From the NCBI RefSeq assembly GCF_014643695.1, contig NZ_BMJY01000001.1:248001-312000 (forward strand): DNA of 64,000 bases, in the 5' to 3' direction. The stretch comes from Microbacterium album (lineage in GTDB: Bacteria; Actinomycetota; Actinomycetes; Actinomycetales; Microbacteriaceae). Shown one piece after another: positions 1 through 10,183 of this stretch (its first letter is position 1; every line of letters starts with the position of its first letter). The notes beneath the pieces are model-generated. The model saw only the letters and a list, made by a program, of their open reading frames with translations, had not been told where the DNA came from and searched no databases. Both the position numbers and the translations under genes were made by a program.

Positions 1-420
1 GCGCTGGGCGATCCGTCCCAGCGCGGACGCCCCGGGACGCGGCGGCGGCTCGTCGGGCCACCACGCCACGACGGGGGCATCCGGCAGCAGCAGGCCGGTC
101 AGCAGCGTCGACTCGTTGCCGGCGGCGTCCCCGTAGGCCTGCAGCACGACGACCTCGCTGGCGCCGGCGTCGCCGCCCACGCGGATCTGCGCGTCGAGCC
201 GCGCCTCGCCGTGCGGATCCGTGACGAGCACGATCACGCGCATGGGGTGCTCCCGAGACGCGTCGTTCGCGGCCTCGATCGCCGACTCCTCGAGCCCGCG
301 GTGCGACGTGATGACGAGCGTCAGCACGCGGCCGAGGGCGACCGCACCGCCCTCCTCGCGCGTGCTCACGAGCTGGCGCGCGACCTTGCTGACGGTGGTG
401 TCGGGCAGGTCGATGATCAC
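1..420 (-). CDS. opcA: Glucose-6-phosphate dehydrogenase assembly protein OpcA (partial, C-terminus outside window)
   Basis: OpcA is the actinobacterial/cyanobacterial partner needed for full activity of glucose-6-phosphate dehydrogenase. The 140 codons seen begin with a GTG start (VIIDLPDTTVSKVARQL) preceded by GGAGAG. They continue into the typical VALGRVLTLVI stretch and a VVAWWPDEPPP segment characteristic of the family. The gene is the last visible member of the tkt-tal-pgi-zwf-opcA operon and starts 34 bp after the zwf stop. An in-frame ATG further upstream (438-440) runs straight into a stop, which fixes the GTG start. The remainder of the protein lies beyond the left edge. Confidence 0.93.
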   Translation of the reverse strand, partial: MIIDLPDTTVSKVARQLVSTREEGGAVALGRVLTLVITSHRGLEESAIEAANDASREHPMRVIVLVTDPHGEARLDAQIRVGGDAGASEVVVLQAYGDAAGNESTLLTGLLLPDAPVVAWWPDEPPPRPGASALGRIAQR

Positions 421-454
421 AGGTCTCTCCAGTCCATCGAGTCGGTCCGGCGCG

Positions 455-2002
455 TCACGGGCGCCTCCAGACGCGGCCGTCGCGGGCGAGCAGCTCGTCG
501 GCCGAGGGCGGGCCCCACGAACCGGGGTCGTACTGCTCGAGCGGGCCGCCCTGCGCGGCCCAGAACTCCTCCACGGGGTCCAGGATGCGCCAGGACAGCT
601 CGACCTCCTCGTGCCGCGGGAACAGCGGCGGGTCGCCCAGCAGGACGTCCAGGATCAGGCGCTCGTACGCCTCGGGGCTCGCCTCCGTGAACGCGTGTCC
701 GTACCCGAAGTCCATCGTCACGTCGCGCACATGCGTGCCGGTGCCGGGCACCTTGGAGCCGAAGCGGATCGTGACGCCCTCGTCGGGCTGCACGCGGATC
801 ACGAGCGCGTTCTGTCCCAGCTCGGCCGTCTGCCCGCGCGAGAACAGGTGCTCGGGCGCCCGCTTGAACACGACCGCGATCTCGGTGACCCGGCGCCCCA
901 GGCGCTTGCCCGTCCGCAGATAGAACGGCACGTCCGCCCAGCGGCGGGTCGCAATCTCGAGCTTGAGCGCGGCGTACGTCTCCGACGTGGAGTGGGGGTT
1001 CATCCCCTCCTCCTCGAGGAAGCCGCACACCCGTTCGCCGCCCTGCCAGCCGCCCGCATACTGGCCGCGTGCCGTCGCCGTGGCCAGGTCGCGGGGCAGG
1101 CGCACGGCCGCGAGCACCTTCTCCTTCTCGGCGCGCAGGTGCTCGGCGGAGAGGCTGATGGGCTCCTCCATCGCGGTGAGCGCCAGGAGCTGCAGCAGGT
1201 GGTTCTGCATGACGTCGCGCGCCGCCCCCACCCCGTCGTAGTAGCCGGCGCGGCCGCCCACGCCGATGTCCTCCGCCATCGTGATCTGGACGTGATCGAC
1301 GTAGTTGCGGTTCCAGATCGGCTCGTACAGCTCGTTGGCGAAGCGCAGCGCCAGGATGTTCTGCACCGTCTCCTTGCCGAGGTAGTGGTCGATCCGGAAG
1401 ATCGAGTCGGCCGGGAACGCGGCCTCCAGGGCATCGTTCAGCGCGCGGGCCGACGCGAGGTCGTGGCCGAACGGCTTCTCGATCACGACGCGGCGCCACC
1501 GGTTGTCGTCCGGGGTGTCGTCGACGAGCCCGGAGTCCAACAGCTGCTTCGCCACGGTCGGGAACGCCTTCGGCGGGATCGACAGGTAGAACGCGTGGTT
1601 CCCCATCGTGCCGCGCTCGACGTCGAGCCGATCCACGGTCTCCCGGAGTCGACGGAACGCCTCGGGGTCGTCGAACTCGCCCTGCACGAACCGGATGCCC
1701 TGCTGGAGCTGCTGCCACGTCTCCTCGCGGAACTCCGTGCGCGCGTGGTCGCGGATCGCGTCGTGCACGACCTGCGCGAAGTCCTGGTCCTCCCAGTCGC
1801 GCCGGGCGAAGCCCACGAGGGCGAAGCCCGGCGGCAGGAGGCCGCGATTGGCGAGGTCGTACACGGCCGGCATCAGCTTCTTCCGCGACAGGTCGCCCGT
1901 GACGCCGAAGATGACCAGTGCGCTGGGCCCCGCGATGCGGTTGAGGCGCCGGTCGTCGGGGTCGCGCAGCGGGTTGACGCCGCGCGAGATCTGGACGGTC
2001 AT
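455..2002 (-). CDS. zwf: Glucose-6-phosphate 1-dehydrogenase
   Basis: This enzyme oxidises glucose 6-phosphate to 6-phosphogluconolactone with NADP, the entry step of the oxidative pentose phosphate pathway. The 515-residue product has the N-terminal nucleotide-binding motif GVTGDLSRKK (about 33-42), EKPFGHD (about 175-181) and the substrate-binding/catalytic signature RIDHYLGKE (about 203-211). Length and motif order are normal for the family. It follows pgi by about 34 bp and is followed by opcA, the usual actinobacterial arrangement. Confidence 0.98.
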   Translation of the reverse strand: MTVQISRGVNPLRDPDDRRLNRIAGPSALVIFGVTGDLSRKKLMPAVYDLANRGLLPPGFALVGFARRDWEDQDFAQVVHDAIRDHARTEFREETWQQLQQGIRFVQGEFDDPEAFRRLRETVDRLDVERGTMGNHAFYLSIPPKAFPTVAKQLLDSGLVDDTPDDNRWRRVVIEKPFGHDLASARALNDALEAAFPADSIFRIDHYLGKETVQNILALRFANELYEPIWNRNYVDHVQITMAEDIGVGGRAGYYDGVGAARDVMQNHLLQLLALTAMEEPISLSAEHLRAEKEKVLAAVRLPRDLATATARGQYAGGWQGGERVCGFLEEEGMNPHSTSETYAALKLEIATRRWADVPFYLRTGKRLGRRVTEIAVVFKRAPEHLFSRGQTAELGQNALVIRVQPDEGVTIRFGSKVPGTGTHVRDVTMDFGYGHAFTEASPEAYERLILDVLLGDPPLFPRHEEVELSWRILDPVEEFWAAQGGPLEQYDPGSWGPPSADELLARDGRVWRRP

Positions 2003-2036
2003 CGGGTCAGGCTCCCTGCTCCCACGGGCGTGGCCA

Positions 2037-3635
2037 CTACTGCGCCGCCTCGAACAGCGTGAGCACCTCGGCCTGCGGGTCCGTGAGCGTGAGCGTCACG
2101 ACCGGGCGTCCGTGCTCGGCGAGGACGGCGGCGTCGCCGCTCGCCTGCGCCTCGATGAGCTGTCCGAAGGTGAAGGGCCGCTCCGGGATCTCCACGTCCA
2201 GCTCCGTGCGCTCCGTGATCTGAAGGAACACGCCCTGGGCCGGACCGCCCTTGTGGTACTGCCCGGTGGAGTGGAGGAACCGCGGCCCCCAGCCGAAGGT
2301 GGTGGGGCGCCCCGAGTCCGCGGCGACCATCTCCCGGAGCCCCAGCAGCTGAGGCACCTCGAGGCGGTTCACGTACGCCTGGATCGACACGTAGCCGTCC
2401 TCGGGGAGCTTGCGCCAGAGGGCGTCGAGGACGCTCTGCACGGTGCCGCCGGCCGCGAGCGCCGGATCGCTGACGCGCACCTCCACGCCCGCCTCGACGA
2501 ACGCCGGCGCCGACGGCTCGGGCCGCGCCTCGAGGAGGCCGCGCGCGGCGGCCTTGGCCGACTCGACGTCCGGCTGGTCGAACGGGTTGATGCCGAGCAT
2601 CCGGCCGGCGATGGCGGTCGCGTACTCCCACACGACGAACTGCGCGCCCAGCGTGCCGCTGACGACGATCTCGCCGTCGTGGCGGTGCGCGACCTCGTCC
2701 ACGTCGTCCACCAGGCGCGCGATCTGCAGGTCGGCCGGCCGGGAGTCCAGCTCGGGCGAGACGGGCAGCATCACGACCGGAAGGATGCCCGTGCCCTGCT
2801 TGCCCGTGGACTCCGCGATGAGCTGCTCGATCCAGTCGGGCAGGCCCACGATGTGCGTGCCGTCGGTGATCAGACCGAGCTTGTCGCGGCGCGGCGACGT
2901 CCCCGCGATGGCGGCGGCGAGCACGAGCGCGGGGTTGTCGGGCGCGTCGATCGCGACGCGCAGGAGCGTCGCCTCCGCCTCGTCGAGCAGGGCGTCGATG
3001 TCGGCTCCCGCCAGGCCCGACGGCACGAGCCCGAACGCCGTGAGCGCCGAGTACCGGCCGCCCACGGTGGGGTCGGCGTTGAAGACGCGGTAACCGGCCG
3101 CGCGCGCGGACTCGTCGAGCGGGGAACCGGGATCGGTGACGATGATGATGCGCTCGGCCGGGTCGATCCCGAGGTCGCGGAAGGCGGCCTCGAAGGCGCG
3201 GCGCTGCGAGTCGGTCTCCACCGTCGAGCCGGACTTCGACGACACGATGAGCGCCGTGCGGTCGAGCCCCGAGTCGAGCGCTGCGAGCACCTGGCCGGGG
3301 GAGGTCGAGTCGAGGATCGTCAGCTCGACGCCCGCGGTCTGCGTGATGACCTCGGGGGCGAGCGACGAGCCGCCCATGCCCGCGAGCACGAAGCGATCCA
3401 CGCCCCGGGCCGCCAGCTCCTCGCGCAGCGCGACGATGTCCGGCACGAGCGGGCGGGAGACGGAGACCGCCTGCACCCACCCGAGGCGCTGGGCGGCCTC
3501 CTCCTCGGCCTCGGGGCCCCACAGCGTCGCATCGAGGTTCGTGATGCACGACGCGACCAGCTCGTCGATCAGGCGGGGCAGGTGGGTCGCGACCGCGGCC
3601 TCGGCGTCGCCGGAGACGCGGATCGCGAACGTCAC
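2037..3635 (-). CDS. pgi: Glucose-6-phosphate isomerase, short actinobacterial type
   Basis: The product interconverts glucose 6-phosphate and fructose 6-phosphate and links this pentose phosphate operon with glycolysis. It has two SIS domains. [11 protein letters not shown] and [10 protein letters not shown] in the first half are sugar-phosphate binding loops, and [12 protein letters not shown] follows. The chosen GTG start (VTFAIRVSG) overlaps the tal stop codon by 4 bp (GTGA), giving 532 residues. A longer reading frame upstream only reads through tal. The family differs in sequence from the enterobacterial Pgi. Confidence 0.93.
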   Translation of the reverse strand: MTFAIRVSGDAEAAVATHLPRLIDELVASCITNLDATLWGPEAEEEAAQRLGWVQAVSVSRPLVPDIVALREELAARGVDRFVLAGMGGSSLAPEVITQTAGVELTILDSTSPGQVLAALDSGLDRTALIVSSKSGSTVETDSQRRAFEAAFRDLGIDPAERIIIVTDPGSPLDESARAAGYRVFNADPTVGGRYSALTAFGLVPSGLAGADIDALLDEAEATLLRVAIDAPDNPALVLAAAIAGTSPRRDKLGLITDGTHIVGLPDWIEQLIAESTGKQGTGILPVVMLPVSPELDSRPADLQIARLVDDVDEVAHRHDGEIVVSGTLGAQFVVWEYATAIAGRMLGINPFDQPDVESAKAAARGLLEARPEPSAPAFVEAGVEVRVSDPALAAGGTVQSVLDALWRKLPEDGYVSIQAYVNRLEVPQLLGLREMVAADSGRPTTFGWGPRFLHSTGQYHKGGPAQGVFLQITERTELDVEIPERPFTFGQLIEAQASGDAAVLAEHGRPVVTLTLTDPQAEVLTLFEAAQ

Positions 3636-4753
3636 TGCGCTCCCTCCGGCTGGGCGCCCGCCAGCGCGGCGGCGACGGTGTCCTGCAGCTCGTGCCACGA
3701 CGCGATGAACTTCTCCACGCCCTCCGATTCGAGCACCTGCGTCACATCGGCGAAGTCGACCCCCACCTCGGCGAGGTCGGCGAACAGAGCGTGCGCCTCG
3801 TCATACGCGCCGGTGACGGTGTCGCCGGTCACCTCCGCGTGGTCGAAGGTCGCCTCGAGCGTCTTCTCCGGCATCGTGTTGACGGTGCCCTTCGCGACGA
3901 GGCCCGTCACGTAGAGCGTGTCCGGAAGCGCCGGATCCTTCACGCCCGTCGAGGCCCACAGCGGGCGCTGCACGTTCGCGCCGGCCGACACGAGCTGCGT
4001 CGCGCGGTCCTCCGCGAAGCGCTTCTCGAACAGCTCGTACGCCAGGCGGGCGTTGGCGAGACCGGCCTTGCCGACCAGCGCCTTCGCCTCGTCGCTGCCG
4101 ATGGCGGCGAGGCGCTTGTCGACCTCCGTGTCGACGCGCGACACGAAGAACGACGCGACCGAGTGGATCGTCGACAGGTCGATGCCGGCCTCGCGCGCCT
4201 TCTCGAGACCCGACAGGTAGGCGTCGATGACCTCGTCGTACCGCTCGAGGCTGAAGATGAGCGTGACGTTGACGCTGATCCCGGATCCGATCACCTCGGT
4301 GATCGCGGGCAGACCCGCCTTGGTCGCGGGGATCTTGATCAGCGCGTTGGGGCGGTCCACACGCGACCACAGGTCCTTGGCCTGCGCGACCGTGCCCTCG
4401 GTGTCATGCGCCAGGTCGGGGGAGACCTCGATCGAGACGCGGCCGTCGACGCCGTCCGTCCGGTCGTAGATCGGGCGGAACAGGTCGCACGCGTTGCGGA
4501 CGTCGTCGGTCGTGATCGAGAAGATCGCCTCGTCGGTCGACACACCGGCCTTGGCGAGCTGCTCGACCTGCCCCTCGTAGGCCTCGCCCTTCGACAGGGC
4601 GCCCGCGAAGATCGTGGGGTTGGTGGTGACGCCGGTCACGTCGCGCGACGAGATGAGCTCGGCGAGGTTGCCGGACAGGATGCGCTGGCGCGAGAGGTCG
4701 TCGAGCCAGATGCTGACGCCCGCGGCGGCCAGAGCGGCGGTGGGGGTGGTCAT
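3632..4753 (-). CDS. tal: Transaldolase
   Basis: Transaldolase transfers dihydroxyacetone units between sugar phosphates in the non-oxidative pentose phosphate branch. The 373-residue protein is the longer actinobacterial type. It contains [12 protein letters not shown] near residues 41-53 and the Schiff-base lysine in [10 protein letters not shown] (Lys about 140). The ATG start overlaps the tkt stop by 4 bp, and the tal stop overlaps the pgi start by 4 bp, so the three genes are probably translationally coupled. Confidence 0.98.
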   Translation of the reverse strand: MTTPTAALAAAGVSIWLDDLSRQRILSGNLAELISSRDVTGVTTNPTIFAGALSKGEAYEGQVEQLAKAGVSTDEAIFSITTDDVRNACDLFRPIYDRTDGVDGRVSIEVSPDLAHDTEGTVAQAKDLWSRVDRPNALIKIPATKAGLPAITEVIGSGISVNVTLIFSLERYDEVIDAYLSGLEKAREAGIDLSTIHSVASFFVSRVDTEVDKRLAAIGSDEAKALVGKAGLANARLAYELFEKRFAEDRATQLVSAGANVQRPLWASTGVKDPALPDTLYVTGLVAKGTVNTMPEKTLEATFDHAEVTGDTVTGAYDEAHALFADLAEVGVDFADVTQVLESEGVEKFIASWHELQDTVAAALAGAQPEGAQ

Positions 4754-6846
4754 GCGTTCTCCTTGAGGGTCTGGCGAGCCGCCTCCACGACGGCTTCTGC
4801 GGTGATGCCGAACTTCTCGAACAGGGTCCTGTAGTCGGCCGAGGCGCCGAAGTGCTCGATCGACACGGAGCGGCCGCGGTCGCCGACGATGTCGCGCCAG
4901 CTGAGCGACAGACCGGCCTCCACCGAGACGCGCGCCGTCACGCTCGCCGGGAGCACGCTCTCGCGGTACTCCTCGTCCTGCTCGGCGAACCACTCGAGCG
5001 CCGGCGCCGAGACGACGCGCGCGTTGACGCCCTCGGCCGCGAGCGTCTCGCGGGCCGCGATCGCGAGCTGCACCTCGGAGCCCGTCGCCACGATGATGAC
5101 GTCCGGCGTGCCGCCCGGGGCCTCCGCCAGCACGTACGCGCCGCGCGCCGCGCCCTGGGCCGATGCGAGCGTGTCGCCCGACGCCTCGCCCTCGCCGCGT
5201 TCGAACACCGGGATGTTCTGGCGCGTGAGCGCGATACCGGCCGGGCCCCGGCGGCGTCGCAGCATCTCGAGCCACACCACGGCGGTCTCGTTCGCGTCGG
5301 CGGGCCGGACGACCGTCAGGTTCGGGATGGCGCGCAGGGCGGTGAGCTGCTCGATCGGCTGGTGGGTGGGGCCGTCCTCGCCGAGCGCGACCGAGTCGTG
5401 GGTCCACACGAAGATGCTCGGGATGTCCATCAGCGCGGCCAGGCGGACGGCCGGGCGCATGTAGTCGCTGAAGATCAGGAACGTGCCGCCGAACGCGCGG
5501 GTCGGCCCATGCAGCACGATGCCGTTGACGATCGCGCCCATCGCGTGCTCGCGGATGCCGAAGTGCAGCACGCGACCGTAGGGGTTGCCGGACCACTCGC
5601 CGGTCGACCACTTCTCCGGGATGAACGACGGCGCGCCCTTGATCGTCGTGAGGTTCGACTCCGCCAGGTCGGCCGAGCCGCCCCAGAGCTCGGGCAGCTG
5701 CGCGGCCAGCGCGTTGATGACCTGACCGGAAGCCGCGCGCGTGGAGACGTCCTTGCCCGGCTCGAACGTCGGCAGCGCGTCCTCGATGCCCTCGGGAAGC
5801 TCGCCGGCGTGCAGGCGGTCCCACAGCGCCTTGCGGTCGGGGTTCGCGGTCGCCCAAGCGTCGAAGCGCTCCTGCCACTCCGCGCGAGCCGAGGCGCCCC
5901 GCTCCGCCAGGGAGCGCGTGTGCGCGATCACGTCGTCCGCGACCACGAAGGTCTGCTCGGGATCGAAGCCCAGGGCCTTCTTGGTCGCGGCGAGCTCGTC
6001 GGCGCCGAGCGCCGAGCCGTGGATCTTGCCGGTGTTCTGCTTGCCGGGCGACGGCCAGCCGATGATCGTCTTGAGCACGATGATCGACGGCTGGGAGGTC
6101 TCGGCCTTCGCGGCCTCGATCGCCGCGTACAGCTCGGCGACGTCCTCGACGTAGTCGCCGGTCTTCTTCCAGTCGACCGTCTGCACGTGCCAGCCGAGCG
6201 CCTCGTAGCGCGCCGCGACATCCTCCGTGAAGGCGACGTTGGTGTCGTCCTCGATCGAGATCTGGTTGGCGTCGTAGATCACGACGAGGTTCCCGAGCTG
6301 CTGGTGTCCCGCGAGGGAGGACGCCTCGTTGGTGACGCCCTCCTGGATGTCGCCGTCCGAGGCGATCACGTACACGAAGTGGTCGAACGGGCTCTCGCCC
6401 GCCGGCGCGTCGGGGTCGAACAGCCCGCGCTCGTAGCGCGCGGCGTACGCGAAGCCGACGGCGGACGCGAGGCCCTGACCGAGCGGGCCCGTCGTGATCT
6501 CCACGCCGTCGGTGTGGCCGTACTCGGGGTGCCCGGGGGTCTTGGAGCCCCAGGTGCGCAGCGACTTGAGATCGTCGAGCTCGAGTCCGAACCCGCCCAG
6601 GTAGAGCTGCACGTACTGCGTGAGAGAGGAGTGGCCCGCGGACAGGATGAAGCGGTCGCGACCGGCCCAGCGGGTGTCAGCGGGATCGTGGCGCATCACC
6701 CGCTGGTACAGCAGATACGCGGCGGGCGCGAGGCTCATGGCCGTGCCGGGATGGCCGTTGCCGACCTTCTCCACGGCGTCCGCGGCCAGCACGCGGGCCG
6801 TGTCCACGGCCCGCCGATCGATCTCATCCCAACGCAGTTCCGTCAC
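4750..6846 (-). CDS. tkt: Transketolase
   Basis: A thiamine-diphosphate enzyme moving two-carbon units between pentose, tetrose and hexose phosphates. The 698-residue protein shows [11 protein letters not shown] near the N-terminus, the ThDP/metal loop ASDGDIQEG, the EDGPTHQP segment of the pyrimidine domain, and [17 protein letters not shown] at the C-terminus. GTG at 6846 ([14 protein letters not shown]) was chosen because the longer upstream frame is non-homologous and crosses the promoter region. It is the first gene of the operon reading to opcA. Confidence 0.97.
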   Translation of the reverse strand: MTELRWDEIDRRAVDTARVLAADAVEKVGNGHPGTAMSLAPAAYLLYQRVMRHDPADTRWAGRDRFILSAGHSSLTQYVQLYLGGFGLELDDLKSLRTWGSKTPGHPEYGHTDGVEITTGPLGQGLASAVGFAYAARYERGLFDPDAPAGESPFDHFVYVIASDGDIQEGVTNEASSLAGHQQLGNLVVIYDANQISIEDDTNVAFTEDVAARYEALGWHVQTVDWKKTGDYVEDVAELYAAIEAAKAETSQPSIIVLKTIIGWPSPGKQNTGKIHGSALGADELAATKKALGFDPEQTFVVADDVIAHTRSLAERGASARAEWQERFDAWATANPDRKALWDRLHAGELPEGIEDALPTFEPGKDVSTRAASGQVINALAAQLPELWGGSADLAESNLTTIKGAPSFIPEKWSTGEWSGNPYGRVLHFGIREHAMGAIVNGIVLHGPTRAFGGTFLIFSDYMRPAVRLAALMDIPSIFVWTHDSVALGEDGPTHQPIEQLTALRAIPNLTVVRPADANETAVVWLEMLRRRRGPAGIALTRQNIPVFERGEGEASGDTLASAQGAARGAYVLAEAPGGTPDVIIVATGSEVQLAIAARETLAAEGVNARVVSAPALEWFAEQDEEYRESVLPASVTARVSVEAGLSLSWRDIVGDRGRSVSIEHFGASADYRTLFEKFGITAEAVVEAARQTLKENA

Positions 6847-7148
6847 CGGATCGCCTTTCGTGGTGGGGTGGGGCGCCCGAGGGGGCCGCTCGGCAGGACC
6901 GTGTGGCTCCACGGGTGAGGCAACCGGCCCGGGGCGCGAGTGTGCCCCCAGCATAGCGCCGGGGCCGTCGGCAGGGAGGGCCTCGCGACGCAGCCTGACA
7001 CGACGGAACGTCGCGCGTGCTGCGGGCGCGTGTCCGAGCCGTGTCGGTTCTCTCACGCTGGCGCCCGCGGCGTGGTGAATCGCGCTGATCCCGTAGACTG
7101 GGGGAGCCTGTGCCCGTGCGCGCGGGCGCGGCACCGGGGAGGAGAGGC
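6847..7148. promoter_or_regulatory. Divergent control region tkt / ctaB
   Basis: This 302-bp region separates two divergent genes. On the plus strand TAGACT at 7094-7099 is a good actinobacterial -10 box for ctaB, giving a leader of roughly 40 nt that carries GGAGAGG. On the minus strand TATGCT (6950-6955) is a plausible -10 for the tkt operon, with a leader near 95-100 nt. Clear -35 boxes are not visible. No reading frame here looks like a gene. Confidence 0.5.
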
Positions 7149-8087
7149 ATGGCCACGACGACCGTCGGCGCCGAGCGCAAGACGAGAAGCGGCCTCGGCC
7201 GCAAGGTGCGCGCGTACGTCGCGCTCACCAAGCCGCGCGTGCTCGAGCTGTTGCTCGTGTCGACCGTGCCCGTGATGTTCCTCGCCGCGCAGGGTCTGCC
7301 GAACCTGTGGCTCGTGCTCGCCACGGTGGTCGGAGGCTCCCTGAGCGCCGGCTCGGCTGCGGCGTTCAACATGTATCTCGACCGCGACATCGATGCGCAC
7401 ATGCAGCGGACGGAGAAGCGGCCGATCGTCACGGGCGAGATCTCCCCGCGCAGCGCGCTCGTGTTCGCATGGGTCCTCGCGATCGTCTCGACCGCGTGGT
7501 TCCTCCTCACGACCAACCCGCTGACGGCGTTCCTGTCGGCGTTCGCGATCTTCTTCTACGTCGTCATCTACACGATGATCCTCAAGCGCCGCACCGAGCA
7601 GAACATCGTGTGGGGTGGCATCGCGGGCTGCTTCCCGGTGCTGATCGGCTGGGCGGCGGTGACGAACTCGCTCGACTGGGCGGCCTTCATCCTGTTCGCG
7701 CTCGTGTTCCTCTGGACGCCGCCGCACTACTGGCCGCTGTCGATGAAGTACAGCGACGAGTACGAGAACGTGGACGTGCCCATGCTCGGCGCGACCCGAT
7801 CGGGTGCGCAGGTGGGCCTCCAGATCATCCTCTACGCGTGGGCGACCGTCGCGTGCTCCCTGCTGCTCATCCCGGTCGCGGGGATGGGTGTCGTGTACAC
7901 CGCCTCCGCCCTGGTGTTCGGCGGCTGGTTCCTGTACGAGTCGCACCGCCTCTACAACCGCGCGGTGCTGGCGAGCGCGGAGGGGCGCGCCCTCTCGCCC
8001 GGTCCGATGCGCGTGTTCCACGCATCGATCACATACCTCACGCTCGTCTTCGTCGCGGTGGCGGTCGATCCGCTGCTGCCGTTCTGA
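7149..8087 (+). CDS. ctaB: Protoheme IX farnesyltransferase (heme O synthase)
   Basis: This membrane UbiA-family prenyltransferase attaches a farnesyl group to haem B to form haem O for the aa3 cytochrome c oxidase. The 312-residue protein begins [16 protein letters not shown], carries the Mg-prenyl-diphosphate motif [12 protein letters not shown] (about 76-87) and a second acidic motif [14 protein letters not shown], and has about nine hydrophobic helices. ATG 7149 is preceded by GGAGAGG. A GTG at 7110, only 10 nt after the -10 box, could give a 13-residue longer leaderless form. Its pathway partner ctaA lies about 6 kb away on the other strand. Confidence 0.96.
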   Translation: MATTTVGAERKTRSGLGRKVRAYVALTKPRVLELLLVSTVPVMFLAAQGLPNLWLVLATVVGGSLSAGSAAAFNMYLDRDIDAHMQRTEKRPIVTGEISPRSALVFAWVLAIVSTAWFLLTTNPLTAFLSAFAIFFYVVIYTMILKRRTEQNIVWGGIAGCFPVLIGWAAVTNSLDWAAFILFALVFLWTPPHYWPLSMKYSDEYENVDVPMLGATRSGAQVGLQIILYAWATVACSLLLIPVAGMGVVYTASALVFGGWFLYESHRLYNRAVLASAEGRALSPGPMRVFHASITYLTLVFVAVAVDPLLPF

Positions 8088-8106
8088 CACGCGGGCGCTG
8101 ACCGGC

Positions 8107-9546
8107 GTGGAGACGGTACGTCGGTGGCCGGCCTTCTGGGTCTGTGCCACCGTCGCGGCCCTCACGATCCTCGACCTGACGAAGGTCAACGTCGCGCTGC
8201 CCTCGATCGAGCAGGCCTTCGATGCTGGCTCCACCGAGCTGCAGCTGGTCGTGTCGGGGTACGTGCTCGCGATGGGGCTGCTGCTCGTGCCGATGGGTCG
8301 CATCGGCGACCAGCGCTCCCGCCGCACGATGATCGTGATCGGGCTGAGCCTGTTCACCGTGGCCAGCGCCGTGTGCGCGCTCGCACCCAACGCCGAGGTG
8401 CTGCTGGTCGGGCGGCTGCTGCAGGGCGTGGCGGCGGGTGTGCACATGCCGCAGGTGATGGGCCTCATCCAACAGCTGTTCCAGGGTCGCGAGCGGGGTC
8501 GGGCGTTCGGCATGTTCGGGGCCACGATCGGCCTCGCGACGGCGTTCGGGCCCCTGATCGGAGGCCTGTCGATCGCGATCGGCGGAGCGGAGGAGGGCTG
8601 GCGCGGCATTTTCTGGATGAACGTGCCCGTGTGCGCGGCCGTGATCGTGCTGGCACTCCGGTTGATCCCGGGCTCGGCCGGCAGCGGCCGCCGGCTCGAA
8701 CTGGACCCCGTGGGGACCGTGCTGTTCGGCGGCGCGGTGATCGCGCTCATGTTCCCGTTCTTGTTCACGACCGGGTCCCCCGACGATCCGCCTGCCCGCT
8801 GGTGGGCGCTGGCCGCGCTGGGTCTCCTGCTGGTCGCCTTCGTGCTGTGGGAGCGGCGCTACGAGGCCGGCGGTCGGGCACCGCTGCTGCCCATCCGGCT
8901 GTTCGCCCTGCCGTCGTTCCGCAACGGCGCGCTCGTGGGCACCGCGTACTTCGCGGGTCTGCCGGCGATGTTCGTGCTGACGACGCTCTTCCTGCAGATC
9001 GGGGTGCACCTGGCGGCCCTCGACGCGGCGCTCGTGACGATCGGCTTCGCGCTGTCGAGCGCCGTGACCGCGTGGCTCAGCGGCCGCCTGGTCGCCCGGT
9101 ACGGCCGGGGGCTCGTGGTGCTGGGAACCGTGGTGATGCTGATGGGCATCGGCGGTCTCGTGCTCGCCGCCCTGTTCGCCCCCGCCGAGATCGTGGGCTA
9201 CGTCATGGCCGCCATCATGGTCTTCAGCGGGCTCGGGGGAGGCCTGGTCGTCTCGCCCAACCAGACGCTGATGTTCGCCGAGGTGCCCGTGCAGCAGGCG
9301 GGGCTCGCGGGGTCGGTCGGACAGCTCGGCCAGCGCGTCGGTTCGGCGATCGGCATCCCGATCGCCCTGTCGTTTTTCTACTCGACGATCTACCGGGAGA
9401 GCGGCACGCGGCTGGAGATCGTCGTGTATCAGGACGCCTTCGCGTTCGGGATGATCGCGGTCGGCGGCTTCACCCTGGTGGCCCTGCTGGCCGCGCTGGC
9501 GGACCTCGTGCACCGGCGGCGACCTCCGGCGCGCGACGCGGCCTGA
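8107..9546 (+). CDS. MFS drug/solute exporter, DHA2 (EmrB/QacA) type
   Basis: A membrane transporter of about 479 residues with hydrophobic segments consistent with the 14-helix DHA2 class. Visible marks are LTILDLTKVNVALPSIEQAF in helix 1, the motif A-like loop MGRIGDQRSRRTM, and motif C-like residues GATIGLATAFGPLIGG. GTG at 8107 is the first sensible start because the frame upstream is a ctaB shadow. No strong ribosome site is visible, so it may depend on ctaB translation 19 bp upstream. The substrate cannot be told from sequence. Confidence 0.88.
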   Translation: METVRRWPAFWVCATVAALTILDLTKVNVALPSIEQAFDAGSTELQLVVSGYVLAMGLLLVPMGRIGDQRSRRTMIVIGLSLFTVASAVCALAPNAEVLLVGRLLQGVAAGVHMPQVMGLIQQLFQGRERGRAFGMFGATIGLATAFGPLIGGLSIAIGGAEEGWRGIFWMNVPVCAAVIVLALRLIPGSAGSGRRLELDPVGTVLFGGAVIALMFPFLFTTGSPDDPPARWWALAALGLLLVAFVLWERRYEAGGRAPLLPIRLFALPSFRNGALVGTAYFAGLPAMFVLTTLFLQIGVHLAALDAALVTIGFALSSAVTAWLSGRLVARYGRGLVVLGTVVMLMGIGGLVLAALFAPAEIVGYVMAAIMVFSGLGGGLVVSPNQTLMFAEVPVQQAGLAGSVGQLGQRVGSAIGIPIALSFFYSTIYRESGTRLEIVVYQDAFAFGMIAVGGFTLVALLAALADLVHRRRPPARDAA

Positions 9547-9592
9547 CGGCCGCGTTCCGGGCGGCTAGCCTGGGAGCGGAAGGAGGGTCACC

Positions 9593-10108
9593 ATGTTCTC
9601 TTACGATCCGTATGCCGAGCTCGCGACCCTGCGGGACTTCGCGCCCCTCACGCTGACGAGCGACGACATCGCCCACGACCAGCCCCTGCCGCGTGCGCAG
9701 TGGGGCTCCGCGATGGGCGGGAGCGACACCTCGCCCCAGCTGAGCTGGTCGGGAGCCCCGGAGGGGACGAAGTCCTTCGCGCTGTCGTGCTTCGACCCCG
9801 ACGCTCCCACCGGCTCGGGGTTCTGGCACTGGGCGGTGTACGACATCCCGGCCGACGTGACGTCGTTCCCGGCGGGCCAGACCCCCGCGGGCATCACGCT
9901 GAGGAACGAGGCCGGCACTCGCGGCTTCATCGGGGCGGGCCCGCCGCCCGGCACGGGCGTGCACCGGTACTTCTTCGTGGTCGACGCCCTCGACGTGGAG
10001 CACCTCGACATCACCGAGGACGCCACCCCGGCGGTGCTCGGCTTCCATCGCCACTTCCACTCGCTGGCGCGCGGCATCCTCGTCCCGACCGCCACGTCGG
10101 ACGAGTAG
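9593..10108 (+). CDS. YbhB/YbcL-family (PEBP-like) protein
   Basis: A 171-residue cytosolic phosphatidylethanolamine-binding-protein-like fold. The family signature is visible as SPQLSWSGAPEGTKSFALSCFDPDAPTGSGFWHWAVYDIP (motif pieces about 47-86), with the DPDAP and HW residues lining the ligand pocket, and GxHRYFFVVDALD further on. Bacterial members have no settled role. A very strong ribosome site, GGAAGGAGG, precedes the ATG, and TAGCCT at 9566-9571 may be its -10 box. A strong hairpin follows the stop. Confidence 0.92.
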   Translation: MFSYDPYAELATLRDFAPLTLTSDDIAHDQPLPRAQWGSAMGGSDTSPQLSWSGAPEGTKSFALSCFDPDAPTGSGFWHWAVYDIPADVTSFPAGQTPAGITLRNEAGTRGFIGAGPPPGTGVHRYFFVVDALDVEHLDITEDATPAVLGFHRHFHSLARGILVPTATSDE

Positions 10109-10130
10109 TCCCGTCCGGAGGAGGGTGAAC

Positions 10131-10171
10131 AGGGCGCGTGCCCCGGATCCGCCATCCGGGGCACGCGCCCT
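10131..10171. terminator. Bidirectional hairpin terminator between PEBP and tetR
   Basis: A perfect 18-bp stem, agggcgcgtgccccggat paired with its complement 10154-10171, encloses the loop ccgcc. It lies 22 bp after the PEBP stop and 12 bp before the convergent tetR stop. There is no T-run, as is common for actinobacterial terminators. Confidence 0.85.
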
Positions 10172-10183
10172 GTCGTTCGCGCC

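Noticed and set aside
221..2062. 613-residue open frame on the plus strand opposite zwf
   Set aside because: It is antisense to a clear zwf gene, is Arg/Ala/Val-rich low-complexity translation typical of GC-rich shadow frames, and matches no family. The same holds for the many other long antisense frames in the window.
7053..8768. 571-residue minus-strand frame opposite ctaB and the MFS gene
   Set aside because: It spans two real genes and the intergenic gap, has no domain features, and is a frame kept open by high GC3 on the other strand.
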